A DNA stretch of 64,000 bases from DAOUJW01 sp965218945 (GTDB lineage: Bacteria; Chloroflexota; Dehalococcoidia; Lucifugimonadales; UBA2985), in assembly GCA_965218945.1 (NCBI GenBank), contig OZ244718.1, positions 1,488,001-1,552,000 of the forward strand, read 5' to 3'. The notes under the pieces were generated by a model, which did no database searches, was not told where the DNA came from, and worked only from the letters and a program-made list of their open reading frames with translations. Shown here one piece after another: positions 33,755 to 42,130 of the stretch. Numbering within the stretch: position 1 is the first letter of the stretch; every line of letters starts with the position of its first letter. The translations under genes and the position numbers were made by a program.

Positions 33755-35101
33755 TTAACTGCTCTGCGCCGCAGGAGGCGCAATCCCCAGTTCCTCAGGT
33801 GTGGCATAGCGCTTGATTTTGGGAGGACGCACTATCCACAACAAGAATGCCGCGACAGCGTAGAAGCCTATGAACATCAGGTACGCCGGCTTGTACGACC
33901 CCACCAGGTCGAAGATGCCGTTCATGAATATGGGGCCCGCGGCGCTGAAAGCGAAGACGATGGGGAAGCCGGTCGAACGCACTAGGCCGAGACTGAACCT
34001 GCCAAAGTAGTTGGCCCAGAGCACCTCCTGCACCACCATGACCCCTCCAAAGCCTCCTCCGTATACGATGACCGCCAGCCAAAGGAAGACCGGATTGTCG
34101 GCAAGCAGAAACAGAAAGGAGCCAAGGCCCTGGAACATAAAGGGCGCTACCCGAACCCAGGGGAGATGAGCGCGCTCCCCCACGAATCTCCACACCGGAA
34201 GGGCCGCCGCCATCACAACAGCCCTGAAAGTCACCACCGTGGCTATCAGGGCATCCCCGTAGTTCAGGTCCTGCATAAAAGGCGCCAGACTGATGTTGAT
34301 TCCCTGGAAGGCCAGGTTAGCCACGGATATGCTGGCGATGAGCAGCCAGAAGGGGGCCGTCGCCATTACCCATCGCCGTGTCCACACTGGCTCCAGGGAA
34401 GAGGATGCGTCGGACGTGGCGGGATTCTGTCCGTCGCCCGGCTTCGTCTCACTCGCCTCCACAGCTGGGTCGATGCCGTCTGGGTACAGGCCCAGGTCTT
34501 CCGGCTGGCGTCGCATGAGTATCGCAGAGGGGATGAGCACCACAAGCCACGTCACTATGGCGAAGACCACGAAGCTGGTGCGCCAGTCGTACACGGCCAG
34601 TATCCACACGGTCGCGGGAGTCATTATCACGTTCCCTATGTTGCTGCCCATGCCCGCAAAGGCAATGGCCCGGCCTCGCTTGCGGACAAACCACTTGTTC
34701 ACGGCCACATTGGTCACCATGTGGCCCATGAAAGTGAACCCCACGGCTACCACCACGCCTCGCAGCAGCCAGAACTGCCAGATAGTTTCGATCTGCGTAG
34801 TGGCCATCATCGCCAGGCCGACTATCACTGCGCCGATGGGCATCAGCGCCCTGGGGCCGTACTTGTCGATGAGGGGGCCGATGAAGAACGTGACCCCGGC
34901 CTCCACGAACCGGGCGATGGTCTGCACCAGGGCAACCTGGGTGCGGCTCCAGCCGAACTCCTGGTTGAGGGGTCGCATAAAGAAGCCAAGCACCGAGGAG
35001 TGGTGCTCGGCGTAGGAGAGGTGCGCCAGGAAGGAGGCCCCTACTATGTTCCAGCCGTAGAAGTAGCGGGGCCTCTTTCGATTATCTTTGTCTGCTTTCA
35101 C
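33755..35101 (-). CDS. MFS transporter
   Basis: A 448-residue major facilitator protein with twelve expected spans and a central acidic loop (about residues 205-235). RYFYGWNIVGASFLAHLSYAEHH and GPLIDKYGPRALMPIG put it in the same loose group as the transporter at 14429-15727 (monocarboxylate/oxalate-like). Start GTG. Substrate unknown. A well-formed promoter lies 55 bases upstream. Confidence 0.85.
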   Translation of the reverse strand: MKADKDNRKRPRYFYGWNIVGASFLAHLSYAEHHSSVLGFFMRPLNQEFGWSRTQVALVQTIARFVEAGVTFFIGPLIDKYGPRALMPIGAVIVGLAMMATTQIETIWQFWLLRGVVVAVGFTFMGHMVTNVAVNKWFVRKRGRAIAFAGMGSNIGNVIMTPATVWILAVYDWRTSFVVFAIVTWLVVLIPSAILMRRQPEDLGLYPDGIDPAVEASETKPGDGQNPATSDASSSLEPVWTRRWVMATAPFWLLIASISVANLAFQGINISLAPFMQDLNYGDALIATVVTFRAVVMAAALPVWRFVGERAHLPWVRVAPFMFQGLGSFLFLLADNPVFLWLAVIVYGGGFGGVMVVQEVLWANYFGRFSLGLVRSTGFPIVFAFSAAGPIFMNGIFDLVGSYKPAYLMFIGFYAVAAFLLWIVRPPKIKRYATPEELGIAPPAAQSS

Positions 35102-35155
35102 TAGCCCTCATAATTGCAACGCCTTTGACATAGGTTCGCGCTCGCGCGTCTGAAC

Positions 35156-35184
35156 ATCATATTCCTATGTGGGAGAGCCGTCAA
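35156..35184 (-). promoter_or_regulatory. Promoter of the second MFS gene
   Basis: Minus strand TTGACG (35179-35184) and TATGAT (35156-35161) are 17 bases apart. An imperfect inverted repeat (TTTGACATAGG and CCTATG..GTCAAA) brackets the region. Confidence 0.6.
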
Positions 35185-35272
35185 AGTGCAGCCGTCGCCT
35201 CTCGCAAGACGGGCGATTCATCATACTCAAGACATCATCTTGATGGGAAGGGTGTAGCCAATCACGACTCAC

Positions 35273-35288
35273 GTAGGGGCGGTTCGCG
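35273..35288. repeat. Left half of an interrupted perfect palindrome, with target duplication
   Basis: GTAGGGGCGGTTCGCG. Joined to AACCGCCCCTAC at 37014-37025 it makes a perfect 28-base palindrome. CGCG at 35285-35288 is repeated at 37010-37013 and is the target duplication of the insertion sequence. Confidence 0.8.
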
Positions 35289-37009
35289 GAGCCTGTCTCA
35301 TAAAGGGTGTGTATTTTCGGATGTGGGTGAAACGGGTTAGAATTGTGGCCAAGAATTGATTGATGGAGAGTTCAATGCCGCGTCGCCCACTGAACCGAGA
35401 GCAGCCGTGGTTGTTTCCTCCTACACTGGAGGAAGTTGTGCCCGAAGACCATCCGGTGCGGTTTGTGGCGGAGTTTGTGGACGCTTTGGAGCGTTCGGGA
35501 TGGTCTGAGTTGGGAGTTGAGATAGATGGTGAGGCATTGGGAGCGCCATCGTACCATCCTCGCGGGCTGCTGAGCGTGTGGTTGTATGGGTTCATGACCG
35601 GCGTGCGCTCGTGCCGCAAGCTGGAGGCGGCCTGCCGAGACCAGATACCGTACCTTTGGCTGACAGCTTGGCAGCACCCGGACCACAATACCCTGTGGCG
35701 GTTCTACAGAGACCATCGTGGAGCGATGAGAAGGCTCTTTAAGCGAACGGTGCGCACGATGGTGGCCATGGGCTTGGTGGAGTTGGCGGTGCAGGCTGTG
35801 GATGGGACGAAGATAGCTGCCAATGCAGCGAAGGATAGGAGCTTTGATGCTGAAGGGTTGCAACGGTTGCTGAAGCGGGTGGACGCGGCGATCAGTGATC
35901 TTGAGGCGCAGAACGAGGCTGGGGAAGACGCTGTCTCTGTGCGTCTGCCGGAGGAGCTTGCCAAGAACAAGGCGCTGAGAGAACAGGTGCAGCAGGCAAT
36001 GGAACAACTTGCAGGTGAAGAGGGACAGCAACGTATCAATCTTACCGATGGTGATGCGAGTCTGATGAAGGCTGGTGGAGGCATCGTGGCTGCTTACAAT
36101 GCCCAAGCGATGGTCTCGCCACTGGAGCCGGGCGCCGGCGAAGGCACGGGGCTAGTCATCACCGCAGCGGAGGTGGTGTGTGAGGCCAACGACAGTGGTC
36201 AGTTGACTCCAATGCTGGAGCAAGCCGAGGAGATGATTGGAGACAGGGCGGAGGCAACGCTGGCCGATGCGGGCTATCACTCCGGCGCCAACCTGGAGTC
36301 GTGCGCCCAACGGGAACAACAGGTGATCATGCCGGAGTCGCAGCACAAGGCCCTTGAACACCCCTACCACAAGGACCGTTTTTGCTACGATGAGCAGATG
36401 GATAGCTACACCTGTCCCATGGGCCAGATACTGCGCTTCACCCGACTCAAGCGTACCAGGGGAACGCTCATGCGTCTGTACCGAGCCTCCGGAGCCGTCT
36501 GCCAGGTGTGTCCGGCCTTCGGGGTCTGCACCAAGGATGGGCGTCATGGGCGTGGGCTGGAGGTAGGTCCTCACGAAGCTGTCCTGCGTCGTCATCGGGT
36601 ATGGATGTCTACTGAGGAGGCCAAAGAGGCGTACAAGCAGCGTAAGCAACTGCCAGAACCGGCTTTTGGGATCCTCAAAGAGCAACAGGGCGCTCGGCGG
36701 TTCTTGCTCCGTGGCATTGTCAATGTGTCGGCCGAATGGGTCTTGTTGGCCACGAGCTTCAACCTGCGCACCCTGTGGCGCGTATGGCGCGACCGGGGCA
36801 GACCCAGGTGGAACCAGAGATGGGCGCAGGCGGCGATAGCAGGGCCATGAGGGGGTGACCGACGACGGCCTAACCAACCATGTCTCCTAATCCGCGCCGC
36901 CTGCAAGATCGAATGACGGTCAAGACATCGCTCCGACTGTGACAACAGACTCGGACTTGGCACGACCGACTCACCAATAGTCACCAATTCATCATTCTGG
37001 GACAGGCTC
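35289..37009 (+). mobile_element. IS1182-like insertion sequence
   Basis: A 1721-base element. The left end GAGCCTGTCTCATAAAG and the reverse complement of the right end GAGCCTGTCCCAGAATG match at 14 of 17 positions. It is flanked by CGCG on both sides, a palindromic 4-base target duplication typical of the family, and contains one transposase gene. The insertion split a palindromic repeat at its exact centre. Confidence 0.88.
35375..36850 (+). CDS. IS1182-family transposase
   Basis: A 491-residue DDE transposase. The N-terminal part (PWLFPPTLEEVVPEDHPVRF, SYHPRGLLSVWLYGFMTG) is the family's DUF772-like domain. The catalytic Asp residues are in VQAVDGTKIAANA and TLADAGYHSGANLES, and the Glu in LPEPAFGILKEQQG. 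A zinc-finger-like CxxC pair (CQVCPAFGVC) precedes the end. ATG 35375 is chosen for the GGAGAG site upstream; the frame extends to TTG 35360. The frame is complete, so the element may be active. Confidence 0.92.
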   Translation: MPRRPLNREQPWLFPPTLEEVVPEDHPVRFVAEFVDALERSGWSELGVEIDGEALGAPSYHPRGLLSVWLYGFMTGVRSCRKLEAACRDQIPYLWLTAWQHPDHNTLWRFYRDHRGAMRRLFKRTVRTMVAMGLVELAVQAVDGTKIAANAAKDRSFDAEGLQRLLKRVDAAISDLEAQNEAGEDAVSVRLPEELAKNKALREQVQQAMEQLAGEEGQQRINLTDGDASLMKAGGGIVAAYNAQAMVSPLEPGAGEGTGLVITAAEVVCEANDSGQLTPMLEQAEEMIGDRAEATLADAGYHSGANLESCAQREQQVIMPESQHKALEHPYHKDRFCYDEQMDSYTCPMGQILRFTRLKRTRGTLMRLYRASGAVCQVCPAFGVCTKDGRHGRGLEVGPHEAVLRRHRVWMSTEEAKEAYKQRKQLPEPAFGILKEQQGARRFLLRGIVNVSAEWVLLATSFNLRTLWRVWRDRGRPRWNQRWAQAAIAGP

Positions 37010-37025
37010 CGCGAACCGCCCCTAC
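37010..37025. repeat. Right half of an interrupted perfect palindrome, with target duplication
   Basis: CGCG (target duplication) followed by AACCGCCCCTAC, the mirror of the left half at 35273-35288. Confidence 0.8.
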
Positions 37026-37162
37026 AATCTTTGTAATGCTAAGTCGCGCTCTGAACGACTGGACGAGCGAGAGGCGAGCAGTAACTTGGAATCATAAATA
37101 GGCAGATTCCTTCTTCCGCTGAAACTCCCTGTTAGGCTGGCGCTTCATTGGCGCAGCCGCAT

Positions 37163-37190
37163 TTGCGTAAAATCTCCAGTGAGGTAAAAT
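37163..37190 (+). promoter_or_regulatory. Possible promoter of the CoA-transferase gene
   Basis: TTGCGT (37163-37168) and TAAAAT (37185-37190) are 16 bases apart, about 40 bases before the ATG. Confidence 0.4.
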
Positions 37191-37232
37191 AACGGCGCGG
37201 ATTCCAAACATTAGCTACTGAGAGGTGAAAGT

Positions 37233-39692
37233 ATGGCGCAAGTAATGGAAGACAGAGTTGTCGTAGACTTTTCGTCCGGCTGGCCTGGCTCCGTCGCCAC
37301 AATGGTGTTGTCGGATTTTGGAGCGGAGGTCATAAAGGTTGAGCCGCCCTCCGGAGACCCGTACAGGGAGTTCCCCCAGCACTTTCTGTGGAACCGTGGG
37401 AAGAAGAGCATTGTTCTGGACCTGGAGACGGAGGAGGGCAGGGCGAAAGCCCAGCAGCTTGCCGCCCAGGCCGACGTGGTAATCGAGAGCTTCGCCCCCG
37501 GCCAGGCCGACGCCCTTGGCATCGGCTACGATACCCTCAGCGCCAATCGACCCGACCTGGTCTACTGCTCCATTTCCGCCTTCGGCCCCAAGGGGCCGTA
37601 CGCCAACTACAAACCCTACGAGAGCGTCGTCGCCGCCAAGGTGGGGAGATACTCGGTCTTCACCGGACAGGCGGGGCGACCCGGTCCCCACTACGCCGCG
37701 GTCAACATAGCAGGTCACGGCACGACAATGGCCGCCCTTCGAGGCATCCTGTCCGCCCTCATCGTACGCGACAGGACCGGAGTGGGGCAGAAGGTGGAGA
37801 CCAGCCTCATGCAGGGAATCACCGCTTTCGACATCAGCAACTGGCTGATATGGCAGATGATGATCAACTTCCCGGACAGGTTCCAGGACGACCCCCAGTC
37901 GGACCCCAACCGGCAGCCCGGTGTGGGCTACCAGCCCATCCGCACCAAGGACGGGGAGTGGATACAGATGGCCAACATAATTGTCCGGCTGTTCCGCTCC
38001 GCTATCGAGAGCATGGGCCTGGGCGATGTGCTGAAGGACCCGCGCTTCGAAAAGGCCCCTACCCTGATGCCCGAGGAGCGCGAGGAGCTGCGGGCCATGG
38101 TAATCAAGCGCGGCCTGGAGAAGACCAAAGACGAGTGGATGGACATCTTCGTCAACCAGACCTCCAACGTTGCAGCCGAACCCTTCCACACGACGCAGCA
38201 GGGGCTAAACCACCCCCAGGTTGTACACAACAGGCACGTAGTCGAGGTCGACGATCCCAGGGTGGGCAAGATGAAGCAGGTCGGAGTGCTGGTGAGGATG
38301 AGCGACACCCCCGGCTCGGTCAAGGGGCCAGCCCCGGACCTCGGGCAGCACACCGATGAGGTGCTGTCCCGGCTGGAGAGCGCTCCGGCGCGCAACGGGA
38401 ACGGCGCGTCGTCCGCGGCGGCGCTGCCGGCGCATCCCCTGGAGGGCATTACCCTTCTGGACCTCTCCACCGTCATCGCAGGCCCCCTCGCCTGCTCCCT
38501 CACCTATGAGCTTGGCGTGCGTGTGATTCATCTGGAGACCCTGGAGGGCGACACAATGCGCCGCAACTTCGACGGCCTGGGCGGCAACCGCACGCAGGCG
38601 GGCGCGGAGAACCTCTCCATCAACCTGCAGACCCCTGAGGGTAAGGAGGTCTTCCAGCGACTGGCGGCCAAGGCCGATGTCATTGTCCACAACATGCGCC
38701 CCGGCGCGCCTGAGCGACTGGGCGCAGGCTACGAGCAGGTGCGTGAGATTAACCCCAACATCGTGTACATTTACGCAGGCGGGTACGGCGATTCAGGCCC
38801 TCACTCCCATCGACCGGCGATGCACCCCATCGGCGGGGCGGTGATTGGCGGGGCCATGAACCAGCTTGGCCGCGGCGTGCTTCCGCCCGCAGATCAGCCC
38901 ATGTCCGTGGAGGAGATTCAGGAGGCGGCGCGCAGGCTGGGTCGCGCCAATGAGACCAATCCGGACCCCAATTCCTCGATGGTCATCTCCACCGGTGTCC
39001 TCCTTGGCCTCTACGCCCGGGAGAGGTTCGGCGGCTCCCACTACATCCTGTCCACAATGATAGGCGCCAACGCCTACGCCAACGCGGACGACTTCTTCTC
39101 ATACGAGGGCAAGCCCGACAGGCTCGCGCCCGACGCCGACGGCTACGGGCTGCACGCCCTGCATCGGCTCTACGACGCTCAGCGCGGCCACGTCTTCATC
39201 TCCTGCCCCTTTGAGGAGGAGTGGCAAGCCCTGTGTAACGCCCTCGGCCGCGGTGACCTACTAGAGGACGCCAGGTTCAAGACCCGCGCCGACCGCATGG
39301 AAAACGACGACGCCCTAGTGGAAGAGCTGCAGAAAGCCTTCGTAACTCGGCTGCCCAGAGAGTGGGAAGAGAGCCTGATAGCCGCGGGCGTCGCTTGCGT
39401 GGAGGTTGAGGACAGCGGAATGTTCAACTTCTTCTCCCAGGACCCACACGTGGAGGAGAACGGCTTCATCAGGCCGGCGAACAACCCCCGCATAGGCGAC
39501 TACTGGCGGTACAGCCCCATGGTGGAGCTGTCCAGGACGCCCACCCGCGTGGGGTCCGGCCCTCTGAGAGGCCAGCACACCCGCAGCATCCTTGAGGAGC
39601 TTGACTACTCCGAAGAGGAGATAGAGACCCTCTACACCAACCGCATCGTGGACTCGGAGGAGCCGACGGTCTGGGGCGAGGCCGGTCACTAG
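37233..39692 (+). CDS. Tandem-domain CaiB/BaiF (class III) CoA-transferase
   Basis: An 819-residue protein with two complete CoA-transferase III domains, about 1-385 and 400-819, joined by an Asn/Ala-rich linker. Domain 1 opens VVDFSSGWPGSVATMVLSDFGAEVIKVEPP and domain 2 opens ITLLDLSTVIAGPLACSLTYELGVRVIHLE, the usual CoA-binding start. The catalytic Asp of formyl-CoA transferase-type enzymes is not at the expected place in either half (GQKVETSLMQG and SHYILSTMIG). Class III enzymes move CoA between carboxylic acids. It may use another residue, or one half may be structural. An AGAGGTG site precedes the ATG. Confidence 0.88.
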   Translation: MAQVMEDRVVVDFSSGWPGSVATMVLSDFGAEVIKVEPPSGDPYREFPQHFLWNRGKKSIVLDLETEEGRAKAQQLAAQADVVIESFAPGQADALGIGYDTLSANRPDLVYCSISAFGPKGPYANYKPYESVVAAKVGRYSVFTGQAGRPGPHYAAVNIAGHGTTMAALRGILSALIVRDRTGVGQKVETSLMQGITAFDISNWLIWQMMINFPDRFQDDPQSDPNRQPGVGYQPIRTKDGEWIQMANIIVRLFRSAIESMGLGDVLKDPRFEKAPTLMPEEREELRAMVIKRGLEKTKDEWMDIFVNQTSNVAAEPFHTTQQGLNHPQVVHNRHVVEVDDPRVGKMKQVGVLVRMSDTPGSVKGPAPDLGQHTDEVLSRLESAPARNGNGASSAAALPAHPLEGITLLDLSTVIAGPLACSLTYELGVRVIHLETLEGDTMRRNFDGLGGNRTQAGAENLSINLQTPEGKEVFQRLAAKADVIVHNMRPGAPERLGAGYEQVREINPNIVYIYAGGYGDSGPHSHRPAMHPIGGAVIGGAMNQLGRGVLPPADQPMSVEEIQEAARRLGRANETNPDPNSSMVISTGVLLGLYARERFGGSHYILSTMIGANAYANADDFFSYEGKPDRLAPDADGYGLHALHRLYDAQRGHVFISCPFEEEWQALCNALGRGDLLEDARFKTRADRMENDDALVEELQKAFVTRLPREWEESLIAAGVACVEVEDSGMFNFFSQDPHVEENGFIRPANNPRIGDYWRYSPMVELSRTPTRVGSGPLRGQHTRSILEELDYSEEEIETLYTNRIVDSEEPTVWGEAGH

Positions 39693-39844
39693 GGTCTGAA
39701 CAAAGCCGTGAGGTCAAGAAATGGTATCTCCCTCCAGAATGGGGACAGCGAACTTGCGCTGCTCTACTTTGTGTGCGAATGAAGAGCCTTTTCGGAATGC
39801 ATTTGCATTTTGGTATGCATATCCGCTACAATCTAGGCCGAGCA

Positions 39845-39988
39845 ATGAAGAGGATGCCATTTGCCACCGGATGGCTGGGCCCGCTGGGTCTTGTTGTAGC
39901 GATGGTTCCTCCGGTAGTTATGGCGGCCTCCGGCTCGGAAGAGCCGACGGTCTGGGGGGAGACGGGTCACCAAGACATGCTCGCTTGA
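39845..39988 (+). pseudogene. Chimeric gene fragment: lipoprotein-signal-like start joined to the CoA-transferase tail
   Basis: A 47-codon frame with no clear ribosome site. Its first half (LGPLGLVVAMVPPVVMAASGSEEPT) resembles, without gaps, the signal peptide of the LRR lipoprotein 233 bases downstream (LLGLVLVMVLLASLLACGSEEPT), but the lipobox Cys has become Ser. Its second half (SEEPTVWGETGH) repeats the C-terminus of the CoA-transferase (SEEPTVWGEAGH); 33 of 37 bases at 39934-39970 match 39653-39689. The join lies in the shared GAGCCGAC. No other gene is seen in the 388-base gap. Confidence 0.5.
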
Positions 39989-40080
39989 TGATCCGTGCAG
40001 CCTTAAGCGCGCGGCGCTCTTGAAGAGCCTCGCCCATATAATACCCCTTCCCGCTTAATGAAAGCCAAGGGGTAAAGATA

Positions 40081-41136
40081 ATGACAGGTACGCGAATAAC
40101 TAGATGGGTTACCTTGCTGGGACTTGTCCTGGTGATGGTTCTTCTTGCGTCTCTATTGGCGTGCGGTTCAGAGGAGCCGACTCCCACGCCGTCGCCTACC
40201 ATTGAGCCCACACCCACACCTGCGCCCACCATTGAGCCGACACCCTCGCCCTCGCCTACCATTGAACCTACGCCGATGCCTACGCCCAGCCCCACTCCGG
40301 AGGCGACCTCCACCGAAACAGACCGCGAAGCTCTGATTGCCCTTTACAACGCCACAGACGGCCCCAATTGGACAAACAACACAAACTGGCTGAGCGAAGA
40401 GCCCGCCTGGGAATGGCACGGCGTTACATGTGACGCTAACCATCGCGTAACTGCATTGATGCTCCGGGATAACTGGTTGAGCGGAGAGCTACCTGGGGAG
40501 TTGGGCCGGCTATCCAAACTTGAACAGCTGTACCTGAGCGGAAACCGTTTGATGGGGGAAATACCACCAGAACTGGGAAGTCTAATAAATCTGAAGTATC
40601 TATACCTCTATGGAAACCGGTTGAGCGGGAAGATACCGGGGGAACTGGGCAATATCGCCAACCTCCGGAGTTTGTATCTCCACGATAACGAGTTGGTCGG
40701 AGAGATACCGAGGGAGTTGGGTCGGCTATTAAAGCTGGAACAGTTATTCCTGAGTCAAAACAGGTTGACCGGTGAGACGCCCAGTGAGCTTGGCAACCTC
40801 CCTGAACTGGAAGCCCTGTACCTGTTTGGGAACCACTTGGATGGGGAGATACCTGGTGAGCTTGGCAACCTATCCAAATTGATAGAGTTGCATCTCGATG
40901 AGAATCACCTGAGCGGTCAGATACCGATGGAGCTGGGTCAGCTCACCGACCTCGTACAGTTATCCCTGAGTGGAAACATATTGAGTGGGGAGATACCGCC
41001 CGAACTGGGCAACCTATCCAATTTGCACTATCTGTACCTGTTTGGGAACCGGTTGGACGGATGTGTACCGGCCAATCTGCGAGTCGGATTGAGAATCCGA
41101 AGTTCCGATTTGGGCGGTCTCCCCTTCTGCGCATGA
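40081..41136 (+). CDS. Leucine-rich-repeat lipoprotein of plant-like type
   Basis: A 351-residue exported lipoprotein. The signal peptide ends in a lipobox at SLLAC (Cys about residue 34). A Thr/Pro-rich linker with three 10-residue units (PTIEPTPxPx) follows, then DREALIALYNATDGPNWTNNTNW, the capping segment seen before bacterial plant-type LRRs, and about nine LxxLxxLxLxxNxLxGxIPxELGxL repeats up to a Cys-containing cap (GCVPANL to GLPFCA). Such proteins are cell-surface binding proteins, mostly with unknown ligands. A TATAAT at 40037-40042 may be its -10 box; no good -35 is seen. Confidence 0.85.
   Translation: MTGTRITRWVTLLGLVLVMVLLASLLACGSEEPTPTPSPTIEPTPTPAPTIEPTPSPSPTIEPTPMPTPSPTPEATSTETDREALIALYNATDGPNWTNNTNWLSEEPAWEWHGVTCDANHRVTALMLRDNWLSGELPGELGRLSKLEQLYLSGNRLMGEIPPELGSLINLKYLYLYGNRLSGKIPGELGNIANLRSLYLHDNELVGEIPRELGRLLKLEQLFLSQNRLTGETPSELGNLPELEALYLFGNHLDGEIPGELGNLSKLIELHLDENHLSGQIPMELGQLTDLVQLSLSGNILSGEIPPELGNLSNLHYLYLFGNRLDGCVPANLRVGLRIRSSDLGGLPFCA
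40195..40284 (+). repeat. Three 30-base tandem repeats in the lipoprotein linker
   Basis: Units start at 40195, 40225 and 40255, each encoding PTIEPTP plus three variable residues. A partial fourth unit follows. Such linkers change length by slippage and set the distance of the LRR domain from the membrane. Confidence 0.7.
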
Positions 41137-41145
41137 CCCGGTTGC

Positions 41146-41712
41146 TCAGCCCGGGGTAGCCAGCATCTCGTCCAGAATGTCGCGCAGGATATCCTCGTCC
41201 CGGATGGGGCCGGCGAACTTGCGCGCCACCCTGCCCTGCGCGTCGATGAAGAACTTCTCCGGGATACCCTTCACGCCGTAGTCCACCAGTATCGCGCCCT
41301 CGGAGTCGCGGCCCGAGGGATGGGCTACGTCGAACTCCTGGAGGAACTGCTCGCAGCCCTTGGTCGTGTCCCAGATACAGACGCCCAGAAACTCAACGCC
41401 TCTTTCTCGGTACTCTTCGTACACGCTATTGAGGATGGGCGCCTCCTCAATACACGGCGGGCACCAGGATGCCCAGAAATCCACAAGCGCCACCTTTCCG
41501 CTGAGGTCGCCAAGGCTGACTGAGCCGCCCTGCAGAAGCTCCAGGGTGAAGTCCGGCGCGGGCTTCTCCTCGACGCTAACCTCCCCGAAGTCCTTGTTGA
41601 CTCCCAGGGATCCGGGCTCTCCGCCGGAGCGGAAAAGCGCCAGGCCCAGCAAGGCGAGGAAGGCGGCGAACACGACCACGGACGACGTCAGGATTACGGC
41701 GCGCCCGCTCAA
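41146..41712 (-). CDS. TlpA/ResA/CcmG-type membrane-anchored thiol-disulfide oxidoreductase
   Basis: A 188-residue protein with an N-terminal membrane anchor (VILTSSVVVFAAFLALLGLALF) and a periplasm-facing thioredoxin fold. The active site is ASWCPPCIEEAP, and the cis-Pro is in KGIPEKFFID. It probably reduces apocytochrome c, as it is at the end of the cytochrome c maturation cluster. The start is TTG with GGAGG 8 bases upstream. Ancestrally this TTG overlapped the stop of the gene now at 42131; a 398-base repeat insertion has separated them. Confidence 0.9.
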   Translation of the reverse strand: MSGRAVILTSSVVVFAAFLALLGLALFRSGGEPGSLGVNKDFGEVSVEEKPAPDFTLELLQGGSVSLGDLSGKVALVDFWASWCPPCIEEAPILNSVYEEYRERGVEFLGVCIWDTTKGCEQFLQEFDVAHPSGRDSEGAILVDYGVKGIPEKFFIDAQGRVARKFAGPIRDEDILRDILDEMLATPG

Positions 41713-41724
41713 AGCCCTGCCTCC

Positions 41725-42122
41725 AATCGGGAATCCAGAGGTGTTCCACCGGCGTCGGCATCCGCCTTAGATTCCTGCTTTCGCAGGAATGACGATATAG
41801 CGCGCCAACTGTCATTCCGAACGTAGCGCAGCGGAGTGAGGAATCTAAAGCCTCTGCCTGCAAAGCTACGGCGTTTTGTATGAAACGCCCTGGGTTCCTG
41901 CCCAGTATCGGAGTACGGGGTATATTTTCGCGGGAATGCCAATGAGGTGGAGAGCAGTATTCTCGTCATTCCCGCCCCCGTATCGAGGTACGGGGCAGGC
42001 TCCGGGCGGGAACCCAGGTGGAGATGGGTGTGGACTCCGGCCTTCGCGGGAGTGACGAGAAGAGGATTATGCAAAGTTATCCCTTCGCAGAAATGACGGA
42101 GCAAAGGTACTGGAATGTCAAA
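41725..42122. repeat. Inserted repeat island flanked by 24-base direct duplication
   Basis: The island is bounded by 24-base direct repeats at 41701-41724 and 42123-42146 that differ at one base. Inside are palindromic pieces: TTCCTGC-TTTC-GCAGGAA, a TGTCATTCCGAACG arm with GAGGAATCTAAAGCC, and CCCGTATCGAGGTACGGG. These are relatives of the MITE family at 14195 and 24849. There is no reading frame of note. The duplication preserved both the upstream gene's stop and the downstream gene's ribosome site. Confidence 0.7.
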
Positions 42123-42130
42123 GCGCCCGC

